Origin: Apostichopus japonicus
Taxonomy: Eukaryota; Echinodermata; Holothuroidea; Aspidochirotida; Stichopodidae
DNA: 60,000 nt
Assembly: GCF_037975245.1 (NCBI RefSeq)
Contig: NC_092570.1
Location: 12,255,001 to 12,315,000, forward strand
Direction: 5' to 3'
Part shown: piece after piece, positions 12,058 through 21,730 of the stretch
Numbering within the stretch: the stretch's first letter is position 1
Layout of the letters: every line of letters begins with the position of its first letter
Made by a program: the position numbers and the translations under genes
The notes under the pieces: generated by a model
Told to the model about the DNA's origin: nothing
Databases searched by the model: none
Seen by the model: the letters and a program-made list of their open reading frames with translations, nothing else

Positions 12058-12129
12058 GCTTCAATAGCCTAGTGGTTAGGGTGTCCGCATATAAAGCGGG
12101 AGGCCCGGGTTCGAATCCTGGTAGAGGCT
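12058..12129 (+). mobile_element. tRNA-like SINE head (or decayed tRNA gene)
   Basis: It folds into a cloverleaf: acceptor GCTTCAA with TAGAGGC (one mismatch), D-arm GCCT/GGGT, anticodon stem TCCGC/GCGGG around loop ATATAAA, T-arm CCGGG/CCTGG around TTCGAAT. The pol III B box GGTTCGAATCC is perfect, and a T6 run at 12135-12140 could act as terminator. The anticodon read from the fold is ATA, which is not expected for a working tRNA, and the sequence runs into a non-tRNA tail. I therefore favour a tRNA-derived SINE over a functional tRNA. Confidence 0.65.
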
Positions 12130-13454
12130 GGAAGTTTTTTCACTGTTCTGGATTTTCCAACTCACTACAACACACCAAATGTTTTTGTTTAAATGCCAAA
12201 TATGCAACATTTTAAGAAAGAACCTGAGTATTCTTTTCATGAGAATGAAGCCATTGTATATGGACAGTTATTAAGAGATAATAACATTAATAATGTGACT
12301 TTCAGATGAAAGAGAAACCATCAGTTTGAAGATTTGAAGTGTTCTATTTAAGTTGGGAGAAGTTATTGTAATCATACACTATGCTGAACTATTGGTTTGG
12401 ACTTGTATTGACAAAGGTCCGACTTCTCAAGTCCTGAGTGTCCGAATTTTGAGTCCCAAGTCCGAGTGGTTCCCGACCAACAACGTCAAAGTCCTTGAAA
12501 ACCAACCAGGGCTCTACATCAATCATAGCTACTTTTCATATATGTTCTTACTTAGATTATTTTCATTGATGGTTAGCGGCCTTACCACTGTCTGTAAGAC
12601 AATCTATATCAGTCACTAAAATATTCCCAAGGAAAAACAGGCACTGAAAATGACATAAAAGTGTGTGGTTATGTGAAGGGCAGATGGTTACAGTTCATGT
12701 GCTCAGTAGCAGAACATAACATTGCTTGTGTACTATTATCTGTGGTAGGTTGTGTGTCACAAATGGGCATATATAACAACAGACTTGTGCTAGAGTATGC
12801 TTGATTCTCTTTAAGTTTTATCTATGTAATACCTACAAGTTTGCTCTAATAAGCCCAGTAACTAAATATCAACTTAGGAAAAGATTCCAAAACTTTGGAA
12901 TGATGTCAAAATGATAGATCAATGATGTGTGATAATGGAGTTACAGAAAGCTTTATTCTCCAAAGTTGCCAATTAAAGTTAACTAATGCAGTGAAACTTA
13001 ATTATTTTCTTGGCCACAGTAATGCAGGAAATACTCCAAATTTAATGATTTGCAAACAAGAAGAATACCTGGTATGTCATTCTTTCTGGATTATTTGGGA
13101 TATACAAACAATATCACTTCAGCAACACTGACTGGTATATACTGTACTGTGGGTGTTTATTCCTGGTTGAGGTTATTCATTTGATGTAATTCAATGTAAA
13201 AACATGTTTATACAATAATGCCTTGACAATAATGGTTAAAGTGATTTGCTAACTTCAGCCTCTCTAAAAGTTGCAATTCCTATTGTAATTGGATTACATA
13301 TTCTTGTTATTTCAATTGTATTCTAATTTGTTAATCCAAGTTTTATTTGATAATACTTTAATCTTTTAAGGGTATTTAATAGGTATTGATAGGTTTAGCT
13401 TCAACAATACCTGATATTTTTCATCAATTATACAAACAATAGTTGTGCACTTAC

Positions 13455-13550
13455 TTTGAATTTGGATTAAAGTGGCGGGGCCAGTCTATATGACCTTCCA
13501 GGATCTTCTCATATATACCAAATGGATTGTCATCAAAAAACGGTGGATAA
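13455..13550 (-). CDS. PRKX: PRKX-like kinase exon: G-helix, DDNPFGIY signature
   Basis: 96-nt exon with acceptor ctcactacag and donor gtaagtgc, phase 2 in and out. It completes Gly and reads YPPFFDDNPFGIYEKILEG then HIDWPRHFNPNSK. DDNPFGIY is the segment that separates PRKX/Pka-C3 kinases from the PKA C-alpha/beta group. It lies 646 bp from the activation-loop exon, the only short intron seen in this gene. Confidence 0.94.
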
Positions 13551-14348
<798 letters not shown>

Positions 14349-14469
14349 TTAAAGCCATGGTAGAAAAGAAAACAATGATTACCTCCTAAGTTTAATGTTG
14401 TAATTTACACTCATCAAAACTTGCCCATTTCCTTTACCAAGGGGGGAAGGGGAACTATTTCCTTTGTTG

Positions 14470-14612
14470 GTTTGGGGATGGTTTAAGGATGGTTGGGGGT
14501 TGGTTTTTAGTCAGGTGGGTGTTGGTTTTTAGTCAGGTGGGGGTTGGTTTTTAGTCAGGTGGGGGTTGCTTTTAGATACTGTGGGCATTGTTTTAGGTCT
14601 GGGGTTGTTATT
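14470..14612 (+). repeat. G-rich minisatellite, left block
   Basis: Units of about 24 bp such as GGTTGGGGGTTGGTTTTTAG + TCAGGT. The array stops exactly at the DIRS left end and the same motif resumes at 21504, so the retrotransposon interrupts one array. Confidence 0.85.
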
Positions 14613-14758
14613 ATAAAACTTACTGGTTTATATATTTACGAGTGACCCACTTACCTGTCTCCCACAACCTATGCACCGCATTCTACCGTGTCTAGAATGC
14701 CCTGGTAATCTTTTAACACTGTACACCCTCACTGGCCCTAATGGCCTTCCTTCATTTT
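14613..14758. repeat. DIRS left inverted terminal repeat
   Basis: The inner ~112 bp (14647-14758) is the reverse complement of 21375-21488 with essentially one base indel. The outer 34 bp (14613-14646) is specific to the left end and is repeated in reverse complement in the ICR. Confidence 0.93.
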
Positions 14759-15193
14759 GAGACCACTTTCCCACAAAGTGGCCCCTGACGCGACCTCGGG
14801 GAGGGTGGCGGGTAAACCCTGCCACCCGCCGAGCTCGCCGAGAAGGAAAAATCTAACACTAACAAAGACTGCTGACGCCTCCAGGCGGAGGGTGGAGCCC
14901 ACCCTGAACAGTCGGGGTAGGGGTCCGCCCTCCGTCACCCCGTAGGCGTGCCTCCCCCTACACTTACAGAGGCCTAATTGAACAAGGGGACGAGGCCCAT
15001 ACTACCTTAGATGGTAAAGAGTAACCTGGTAAACCAAACTAAGGAAACAACACCCACCGATAGACAAGTAGCCGCAGGCGACCCAGGGGGTGGCGATGTC
15101 TATCGACGAAACGCGAGGAGTCATGAGTCAGGTCGAACGACCGCTCCCCCGTCCGGCTGCGTCCCACCTCCCTCGGGGAGGGTGGCGGGAAAT

Positions 15194-15293
15194 GGAGACA
15201 GGTAAGTGGGTCACTCGTAAATATATAAACCAGTAAGTTTTATCATATTTACTTCGTTCCCCACTTACCTGTCTCCCCACAACCTATGCACCG
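15194..15293. repeat. DIRS internal complementary region (end-to-end junction copy)
   Basis: 15194-15243 is the exact reverse complement of the left end 14613-14662 (50/50). 15245-15293 is the exact reverse complement of the right end 21455-21503 (49/49). A single C at 15244 lies between. This is the expected template for rejoining the two ends of a DIRS circle, and it fixes both element boundaries to the base. Confidence 0.95.
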
Positions 15294-16274
15294 AGTGGCA
15301 CTGTCCGATGGTGGGAGGCCCGAGGGGTGGGACCCCCGGAGCTCGTATCATCGAGCGACCAAAGCCAAATCGGCCTGTGATATGTCCGATAAGTAGCAGG
15401 CGACGAAGCGATTGGAGTCTTCCACGCCGTCGTCTTGCAGATGTCCACTATTGGAAAACCTGCGAACAGGGCTGTAGAAGCAGTGAAACCCCTGCTGTTG
15501 TGAGCCATGGATCTGCCTGGACCTGTAGCCAGAGGGCGGATGGCTTCCACCAAACAGCGGGACAAGGTATCCTCCCAGGCTGCTGAGTGGGGCACTCGAA
15601 GGAGGAAGAACAGAGATGTCGAAGTACCCAAGAGATCTTGTGTTCTGTTGAGGTACCACTTCAGTGCCCTAATGGGAAACCATACTGTAGTCTGTCCTCG
15701 GGGATCAAAGAGAAGGTCTTGATCTCTGGGATGATGATGTCTCCCGGTAGGAGAGCCCAAACCTGGTTCTAGCGAAGAAGGAGGGGTCGAGAACTATCAG
15801 CACCCCACAAACCGTAGGACTGAAGGCACCTTAGTCAAGGCGAGCCGTTGCTGCCTGGCGTGGAGCCGTAGGGGAAGCCCCTGATGGAAGGCGGCAACAG
15901 CCGAACGAAAGTTTTTGATCGTCTAAACCCTGCCTCCCTTCTTGGAACAGTGTGGGTAAGGAGTCGGCGATCAAGGTAAGAAAGGCCATGGTAGGCAGAG
16001 TCTGTCTCGTTCGGCATACTCCGAATCTCTGTAGGCAGAAAACGTAAGTACCAAGGTTGTTCTCACTCTGGCGGCCAAAGTCCTTTCTGTCTAAGGAAAC
16101 ACCAGACAATTTCCAGGCACCTAATTGTAGGCCCTTGCTGTCCGGGTGAGCCAGCGCCCCGTCTATGGGACAACCGACTGTGGTTTGTCCGGCAGGATCG
16201 CTGGCTCGTCCGCTAGGAGCTGGATAACTTTTGCCCGAACCGGGGTCAGCGGGGCCACTATGATGGCTGACCAT
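15284..16274 (-). pseudogene. DIRS tyrosine recombinase (YR), broken
   Basis: Two frames. 16274-15831 (147 codons) includes QLGAWKLSG, the segment that begins the recombinase in DIRS elements. 15760-15284 (158 codons) includes LFDPRGQTT, RALKWYLNRT, DTLSRCLVEAI, the H-x-x-R box AHNSRG, then VDICKTTAWKTP and the Tyr in ATYRTYHRP. The His, the second Arg and the Tyr of the YR site are thus visible. The two halves are separated by stops and a frame change near 15760-15830, so the gene is not translatable as it stands. The 3' end of the frame overlaps the ICR, as is usual in DIRS. Confidence 0.82.
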
Positions 16275-16700
16275 GCCAAGAGGGGGAAGATGTAAGCTTC
16301 CGGTCCGTTTCGCGACAGGGACCTGGCGTTATTTGGAAGGCCTGCGGGTGGGACCGCCTGAACAAAGATGAGCAGCCCATTGTTGCCCTGTGTCGCAATC
16401 AGGTCTATCAGAGGTCTGCTGAACATGTGGAAAAACCTACTTCATGTTCGTTGCGAAAGGGTCCACTCGTCAGGGTGGAGCTGTCCCCTGGGCAGAGTAT
16501 CGGCCATCACATTCTCCTTTCTGGGTATCTGAGAGACTTGTAGGGCCATGCCAGATTCTGTAGCTGTGGTGAGGGTCTCCCTTGCCAGACGGCAATATCT
16601 CTCTGACCTGGTGCCACCATGTCTGTTGACGTAGCTACAGTATGTTACCACCGTCGTGTTGTCTGAGAGGATGGTAGTCAAAAGCCCCGTACCTGGGCGC
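16163..16700 (-). pseudogene. DIRS RNase H end and linker, frameshifted and truncated
   Basis: 16681-16442 encodes ILSDNTTVVTYCSYVNRHGG and later TRSERYCRLA, IPRKENVMADTLPRG and DEWTL, matching the C-terminal half of DIRS RNase H (DNTT.V, KQGGTRS, N..AD.LSR, EW.L). The next segment 16426-16163 is in another frame and reads MFSRPLIDLIATQGNN and GPEAYIFPLLA, the conserved post-RNase H linker (DLFAT..., AYAFPP...). A frameshift thus lies near 16430. Upstream of about 16700 the similarity stops; the N-terminal RNase H half and the RT are missing. Confidence 0.8.
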
Positions 16701-16899
16701 CGGAGGGCTCCAGAGAGCCCAACCCTGTGTATCTGCTGCTAAAGAAGTCAAGGACAGCGGCCTGCTTGGTGACCTTGTTAGCGCTTGCAGGACAGCCGCA
16801 CTCGCAGTACTGATTCAGTACCACAGTACGGTTGATGACTCCTTCAGTAATCAACCCGTTGCAATCAGAAAACTCTGAAGAAAAGGAATGTCCTGATGA

Positions 16900-17200
16900 T
16901 GCTAAGCTGTACCCTGTAGTTTAATGGAGGTTCTTTCCCTGCTAAAAAATATTAATCATAATATTGGGGAAAGAAAAGGCGTAGACCTATTGAAAGATAA
17001 TGATGCCTGAGGCGCCTAACAATATTACCCCGGTCAACGAAAACCTGTCAAGCATAGAGACAAGTATCTCCTGGATGGGAAGCTGCACTGACGAAAAAGT
17101 GCCTTGCCCAGGGAAACAACTGAATGATCCGGCCAGGACTCAAACCTGCAAGCCTTAGATCACCAGTCCACAGCCTTCACCACTTGACCACAGTACTCTC
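16900..17200 (-). mobile_element. tRNA-derived SINE inside the DIRS element
   Basis: On the minus strand an A box (TGTGGTCAAGTGGT, 17192-17179) and a B box (GGTTTGAGTCC, 17147-17137) are followed by GGATCATTCAGTTG, CCCTGGGCAAGGCAC and CATCCAGGAGATAC. TGGGCAAGGCAC just after a tRNA-like head is a common SINE body start in invertebrates. The 3' end is not sharply defined. It lies where DIRS RT sequence would be expected, so it inserted into the element or into its replacement. Confidence 0.6.
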
Positions 17201-17544
17201 CAGAAGTGAGTACTGAAGGTACAGAATCTCACTCTGCTGAGTGAGTACAGAATCTTAAACAATGCTACCCTGCTACAAAAAATGAGACTGAGTACTGAAT
17301 GGATAGTTTGCTTCATCAGAATCTTAAACAAAGCTACACTGCTACTTTTTATGTGACTCCTACAACTATATGTATGTATTTAAGAATGTATTTAGGATCA
17401 TCCTGCAAGTAGGAACTTGAGAAGAAGCCTCACTGGCTTAACCAAGCTGCAAGCTGACTGAAGTCAGTCTCTCACATACAAATTTAACGTCCATGATTAT
17501 GAAAAGTCAACAACTCTGTAGCTGGACAACATACATTAATCTTG

Positions 17545-17615
17545 GGGTGGCCTGAACCGGGGACCTTATGACTGAAAGGCTTTAACCCTGAGCTAACTGA
17601 GCTACTGTATAGACC
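17545..17615 (-). repeat. Second tRNA-like fragment
   Basis: The minus strand reads CAGTAGCTCAGTTAGCTC (A-box-like) and CCCCGGTTCAGGCC (B-box-like), 30-odd bases apart. The anticodon stem is imperfect and lacks U33, so it is not a working tRNA. Probably a SINE relic. Confidence 0.4.
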
Positions 17616-17619
17616 TACT

Positions 17620-18830
17620 CATCAGAAACAAACTCCCAACAGGGGCTGTGAAGATGGTGAGAGGGTGGGTTTGTAGAAAATCCACCTCAAAAATCCCTGG
17701 CTGCTTAACGGAGCCCGGGGAGTTACTCAGCAAACACAACAGCGTTACTAAGCATGTAGTGTTTTGTTATGATAACGTTATTAGTGGTGTAAGAGGTATG
17801 TCACCGAAAACGTTTTCAGGCTCATATTTCAAAACGATTTACGTTAAGACATTAATATAACATTAATATAACATTAATATCTCATAGAAACGTTATGTCG
17901 ACGTTTTTACCACACCACATTTAACCTACTAAACACGTAATAAATGTTATGATAACGTACCCGTTACTCCTCAAATCTCTCCATGTCAAGACGTGTCAAT
18001 TTCGTAGTGTAGTACAGTAGAAGTATCCAACTTCCTATTGAAACCACCTAGCGCATAGCCACGACTAGGCTAGGCTATCAGGTGCTACGAAATGCAACTG
18101 TGCTTAAAATGTCGGAACATCGAACATTATTCACGAAGCGCATACTGTATGCTCGGAGCGCGTTAGCGCTTGTACCTTTGTTAGGGTTTTATCCTACCCC
18201 TTTTCCAACTTACTGACGCGTTTGTCTTGGAAATTCACCCACAAAATAGAGAGAGAGGTTTATTCCATGGGATCGCTCACGTAGTCGACAGCTCGTTGCA
18301 GCAAATGTTGAGCTTACACATGTCAATCCAGGTGACTGCTTGGCCCCCCTCCTCTCATAACAAATATACAGCGGGTATATTTTCTTGGCAATTTGCCAAG
18401 TCTCTTAGAAGGCTTCATTTTCCTGGCACTTTTGCCAAGCTTCGAGAACGTTCTCTTCTTGGCAGGTTGCCAAGGTACTAAGTAACGAGACTGTACTAGA
18501 ATCGCTTCAGTTTGCGCCTTTTAACATGCTCTGGAGGGGCTTCCACAAGCGTTTTAAACAACAAAACATAAGCAAGGTTTCAAACCTAGACATATGGCGA
18601 TGAATTATAACGAGAGAGAAATATAATTAGCCAGGAGAATATGACCCATGAATGCCCAGGAAATCTATGTCATGTCCTGGTTTCTGCTGGTACTCATTAA
18701 ACACACATTCGGGATGTGTAATGATAAATGGTGTAGCGATTGCAGTGTCTTTCCGCAATTGATTCGAACCTGTCGTCGCAGCTCAAGCTGCTAGTTCCGG
18801 GGGGCGACCTCCCCTGATGAAAGAGACTTT
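17620..18830. other. Unassigned DNA within the DIRS element
   Basis: No reverse transcriptase and no recognised coding frame. Contents: ATTAATATAAC repeated three times near 17851-17880, and a 37-bp tandem repeat at 18380-18480 with three TTGGC-GCCAA palindromes. GGAAATCT.TGTCATGTCCTG at about 18659-18690 reappears at 27615-27645 in the pogo-like element. This stretch probably replaced the RT gene or is nested insertion sequence. Confidence 0.5.
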
Positions 18831-18850
18831 TCCCCCTCTTGGAGGCGGGA

Positions 18851-19967
18851 TTAACTTTGAGGCTGGGGATAAGTATATCTCCGTTTGCCGTGGGAACCTC
18901 GCTCGGGCCGGCTTTCCTTTCGGATTGGGCGTTTGCCCTTACTACCCCGTTCTGGGGGCCCAGCAGTTGTTGATCTCATCGGTTCCCGGCTCCGGGACCG
19001 ACTCCTGGGATCCGGAGTGGAACCTCGGTTCCGCATCCCTGTGAGGTCTCGCTGGACCCGTGGTCTCGTCGGACCCGGGCCCCCGGAGCCCATCTCTGTG
19101 TGCGTACCTAGCCGGGTACCACTCCTCTCGACCCGGACATTCTGTCCATTCCGGTCGGAATTTCATATGGGCTATTTATTGGCCTTGAGCCTTGCCCTTG
19201 CCTTCCCCCTTGGTCATAGAATCCGGACGGTGCCGGGACCTTGGGGGGCAATATCTCTTTCTCCTCTCTCTCTCTCTCCTCCGGCCTCTCTCGCCGGACT
19301 CGGGCTCCCGGAGCCTATCTCTGTGTGCGTACCACGCCGGGTACCACTCTCCTCGACCTGGACATTCCGTCCGTTCCGGTCGGAACTTCTAATGGGCTTT
19401 TTATTGGCCTTGAGCCTAGCCTTCCTTGGGTCGGAGGGGAACGTCTGTTCCGGGCTCCTTCTGAGGTCTCGCCGGACCCTGGCTCTCCGGAGCCCCTCTC
19501 TTTGTGCGCACCACAACGGGTGCCGCTCTCTGCGACCCGGACGGACTGTCCGCTCTGGCCGTCTTTGTCATGGGCTTTTGGTTGGCCTTGAGCCTTGCCC
19601 TTGCCCTAGCCCTTGGTGGTACATCCGGACAACGCGGCACCTTGGGTGGCAAAATCTCCATCTCTCTCTCTCTCACATGGGCTTTTGGTTGGCCTTGAGC
19701 CTTGCCCTTGCCCTAGCCCTTGGTGGTACATCCGGACAACGCCGGCACCTTGGGTGGCAAATCTCCATCTCTCTCTCTTCTCCGGCCCTCTCCTGGCCTC
19801 TCTCCAGCTCAACTCCCACCAACTCTCTCACTTCCTCTTCATCTCCTGTCTCTCCTCCGATTCCCTCCAGGGGAACTGTGGGTTCGGTGATAGATCTAAC
19901 CTGTCCCGACCTGCTAGCCAGGTGTCGATGTGCTGCCACTGTCTGGTGTGAAAACAAAACAGACTAG
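18851..19967. repeat. GC-rich region with ~180-215-bp degenerate tandem units, possible DIRS gag remnant
   Basis: Blocks beginning GAGCC(C/T)(A/C)TCTCT, with CCCGGACATTC or CCTGGACATTC and TTATTGGCCTTGAGCC, recur near 19090, 19310, 19490 and, shortened, 19660. Long frames are open on both strands: 360 codons on plus, several of 66-100 codons on minus with repeated RARARLKANQKP. The minus strand is the element's coding strand and this is where DIRS gag would lie, but no gag motif is visible. Base composition is unlike the AT-rich surroundings. Confidence 0.5.
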
Positions 19968-20139
19968 ACAGAGGTCTCGGAACAGTTCACACATTTAAGG
20001 TGGCTTCGAGACATGTCTGAGAAACCCACGTTAAGGAGAGACTAACGGCGAATAGTCTAACGTATCAAACGGAACGACTATAAGGAGGAAGTAGGGTGGG
20101 AGTATGCTAACAGAGAGTAAAGTTACGTGACAAAAACAA

Positions 20140-21110
20140 CGCGCCCCGCTAGAGGCTCGCGGCTTACAAGGTACGCTACAATAGTGAAAAACTTCCCACA
20201 CTTAGAAGCGGACACGTAACTAGAATACATGAAGGAAAGGACGAAGCATGTATACAAGGGAGAGAACCCCTCTATCCGCGTACAGAGCGGGAAGGGAGGA
20301 ACAAGGCTACGAGATACGCCCCAAGTGAAACTCCCGACACTTAGGAGGCGCACGAGTAGCGAAACCCATGGAGAAACATGAAAATATGTACAAATATATG
20401 AAGGTTCAAACAAGAAACAACAACAACGTAATCGAACCGCCTATCCGTCTAGTATTGGATAGGAGTTCGCGGCTTACAAGATACGTTACAAGGAGAAACA
20501 CTTCCGACATACTGTATGGAAGCAACGTAACTAAACATATATGCATCGAAAAACTTATAAAAAGGACGAAACATGTATATAAGGGAGAGAACCCCCCTAA
20601 CCGCGAACCAGCGGAGGGAGGAACAAGGCTACGAGGTACACCCCAAGTCATGAGACTGAGGGAGCGCACGTAGCAACAACTGGAGGAAACATGAAAATAT
20701 ACAACAATATATGAAATCAAGGATACTCCCGTCTTAACATGAAAAACAATGAAACGAGCCGACCATCTCGGCTAGTTAGGAGATATCGGGACGTGGCTAC
20801 AACTACAGGTACGCTACAAAGGTGAAAACCCACACTAAAAGCGTAAAAAATTAACGAAGTACATGAAAGCAAAACATCTTATGCTGAAATACATGTACAT
20901 ACGGAAAAACATGCCTATCCGCGTAAACAAGGCGGTATAGGCAACGCTACAAATTACGCTACAAGGGGAAAACCCACACAAAGCGTAAGAAGTAACGAAG
21001 GTACAAGAAACAAGCAAACATCTTATTTTTTGAAAGTAAGAAAAGCTGAAACATGTACATACGAAAATATATGCCTATCCGCGTAAACAAGGCGGTATAG
21101 GCAACGAACG
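20140..21110. repeat. ~310-bp degenerate tandem repeats in DIRS leader region
   Basis: CGCGGCTTACAAGGTACG at about 20157 and CGCGGCTTACAAGATACG at about 20469 start two units that share AGGACGAA.CATGTATA, AAGGGAGAGAACCCC, GGAGGGAGGAACAAGGCTACGAG and AACATGAAAATAT. Shorter units follow near 20790 and 20940 (GGTACGCTACA, CCTATCCGCGTAAACAAGGC twice). Minus-strand frames over it are repeat by-products. It lies between the right ITR and the GC-rich region. Confidence 0.75.
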
Positions 21111-21374
21111 AAGTAGTCTCGCAGAGCTACTACCTGTTACCCTAAAAACGTTACGTAAGAAAAAACGAACGCATGGGCGAGAGTGTACACTAAAAACAGC
21201 CCCCAAAAACACCCTTCCCTACAAGAAAAGGATACTTATCAGGCTGGAAAAGATCCTTGGAAGTGCAGAAGTCCTGATAGGAAACTTCTAGAGTATAAAT
21301 CCAAGGTAATCCGGGCGAATTTCGCGAAAATTTTTCTAACTCCGAAAAACACAGTGAGACACTTTGTGGGTAGA

Positions 21375-21503
21375 AAAATGAAGGAAGGCCATTAGGGCCA
21401 GTGAGGGTGTACAGTGTTAAAAGATTACCAGGGCATTCTAGACACGGTAGAATGCGGTGCATAGGTTGTGGGGAGACAGGTAAGTGGGGAACGAAGTAAA
21501 TAT
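21375..21503. repeat. DIRS right inverted terminal repeat
   Basis: Inner part 21375-21488 pairs with the left ITR. The outer 15 bp ending GAAGTAAATAT are specific to this end and reappear in reverse complement in the ICR. Contains CAGGTAAGTGG, a perfect splice-donor-like string. Confidence 0.93.
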
Positions 21504-21730
21504 TAGGTTGTTTGGAGGATGTCTTTAGGTCGGTTGGGGGCTAGTTTTTAGTAGGTTGGGGGTTGCATTTAGTTCAGTTCTGGGTGGGCTTAAGGTTGGT
21601 TGGGGGTTGTCTTTAGGTCGGTTGGGGGTTGGTTTTTAGACGGTTGGGGGTTGCATTTAGTTCAGTTCTGGGTGGGCTTAAGGTTGGTTGGGGTTGTGCT
21701 GAAGTTGGTTGTGCACTGGTTGGGGTTTGA
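21504..21730 (+). repeat. G-rich minisatellite, right block
   Basis: Units like GGTTGGGGGTTGGTTTTTAG, GTTGGGGGTTGCATTTAG and TCAGTTCTGGGTGGGCTTAA. It continues the array cut by the DIRS element. Runs of five G at short spacing could form quadruplexes on the plus strand (inference). Confidence 0.85.

Larger units (their letters stand above)
1687..13454. other. Intron of the PRKX-like gene (11.8 kb)
   Basis: No coding exon was recognised between the GT donor at 13454-13453 and the AG acceptor at 1688-1687 (minus strand). Its contents are the repeats and mobile elements listed separately. The stretches 4810-6240, 6480-7730 and 8560-10080 hold only AT-rich unique-looking sequence and short chance frames. 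6689-6730 has a degenerate CCTAAC-rich run. Confidence 0.85.
14613..21503 (-). mobile_element. DIRS-type tyrosine-recombinase retrotransposon, decayed, full-length ends
   Basis: The architecture is that of DIRS elements: inverted terminal repeats with unequal outer extensions, an internal complementary region joining the two ends, and on the minus strand RNase H then tyrosine recombinase toward the left end. Order on the minus strand: right ITR, repeat-rich region 21110-20140, GC-rich possible gag region 19967-18850, an unrecognisable 18800-16750 that includes a SINE, RNase H 16681-16442, linker to 16163, recombinase to 15284, ICR 15293-15194, left ITR. No reverse transcriptase motifs were seen, so it is not autonomous. 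No target duplication is visible, as expected for recombinase-mediated insertion. It has the same orientation as the host gene. Confidence 0.88.

Noticed and set aside
12058-12129. A functional tRNA-Tyr gene with anticodon AUA
   Set aside because: Acceptor mismatch, unexpected anticodon and lack of a tRNA-Tyr intron; a SINE head is more likely.
18885-19967. 360-codon plus-strand frame as a gene
   Set aside because: GC-rich tandem repeats with open frames on several frames and strands, within a minus-strand retrotransposon, and no domain features.
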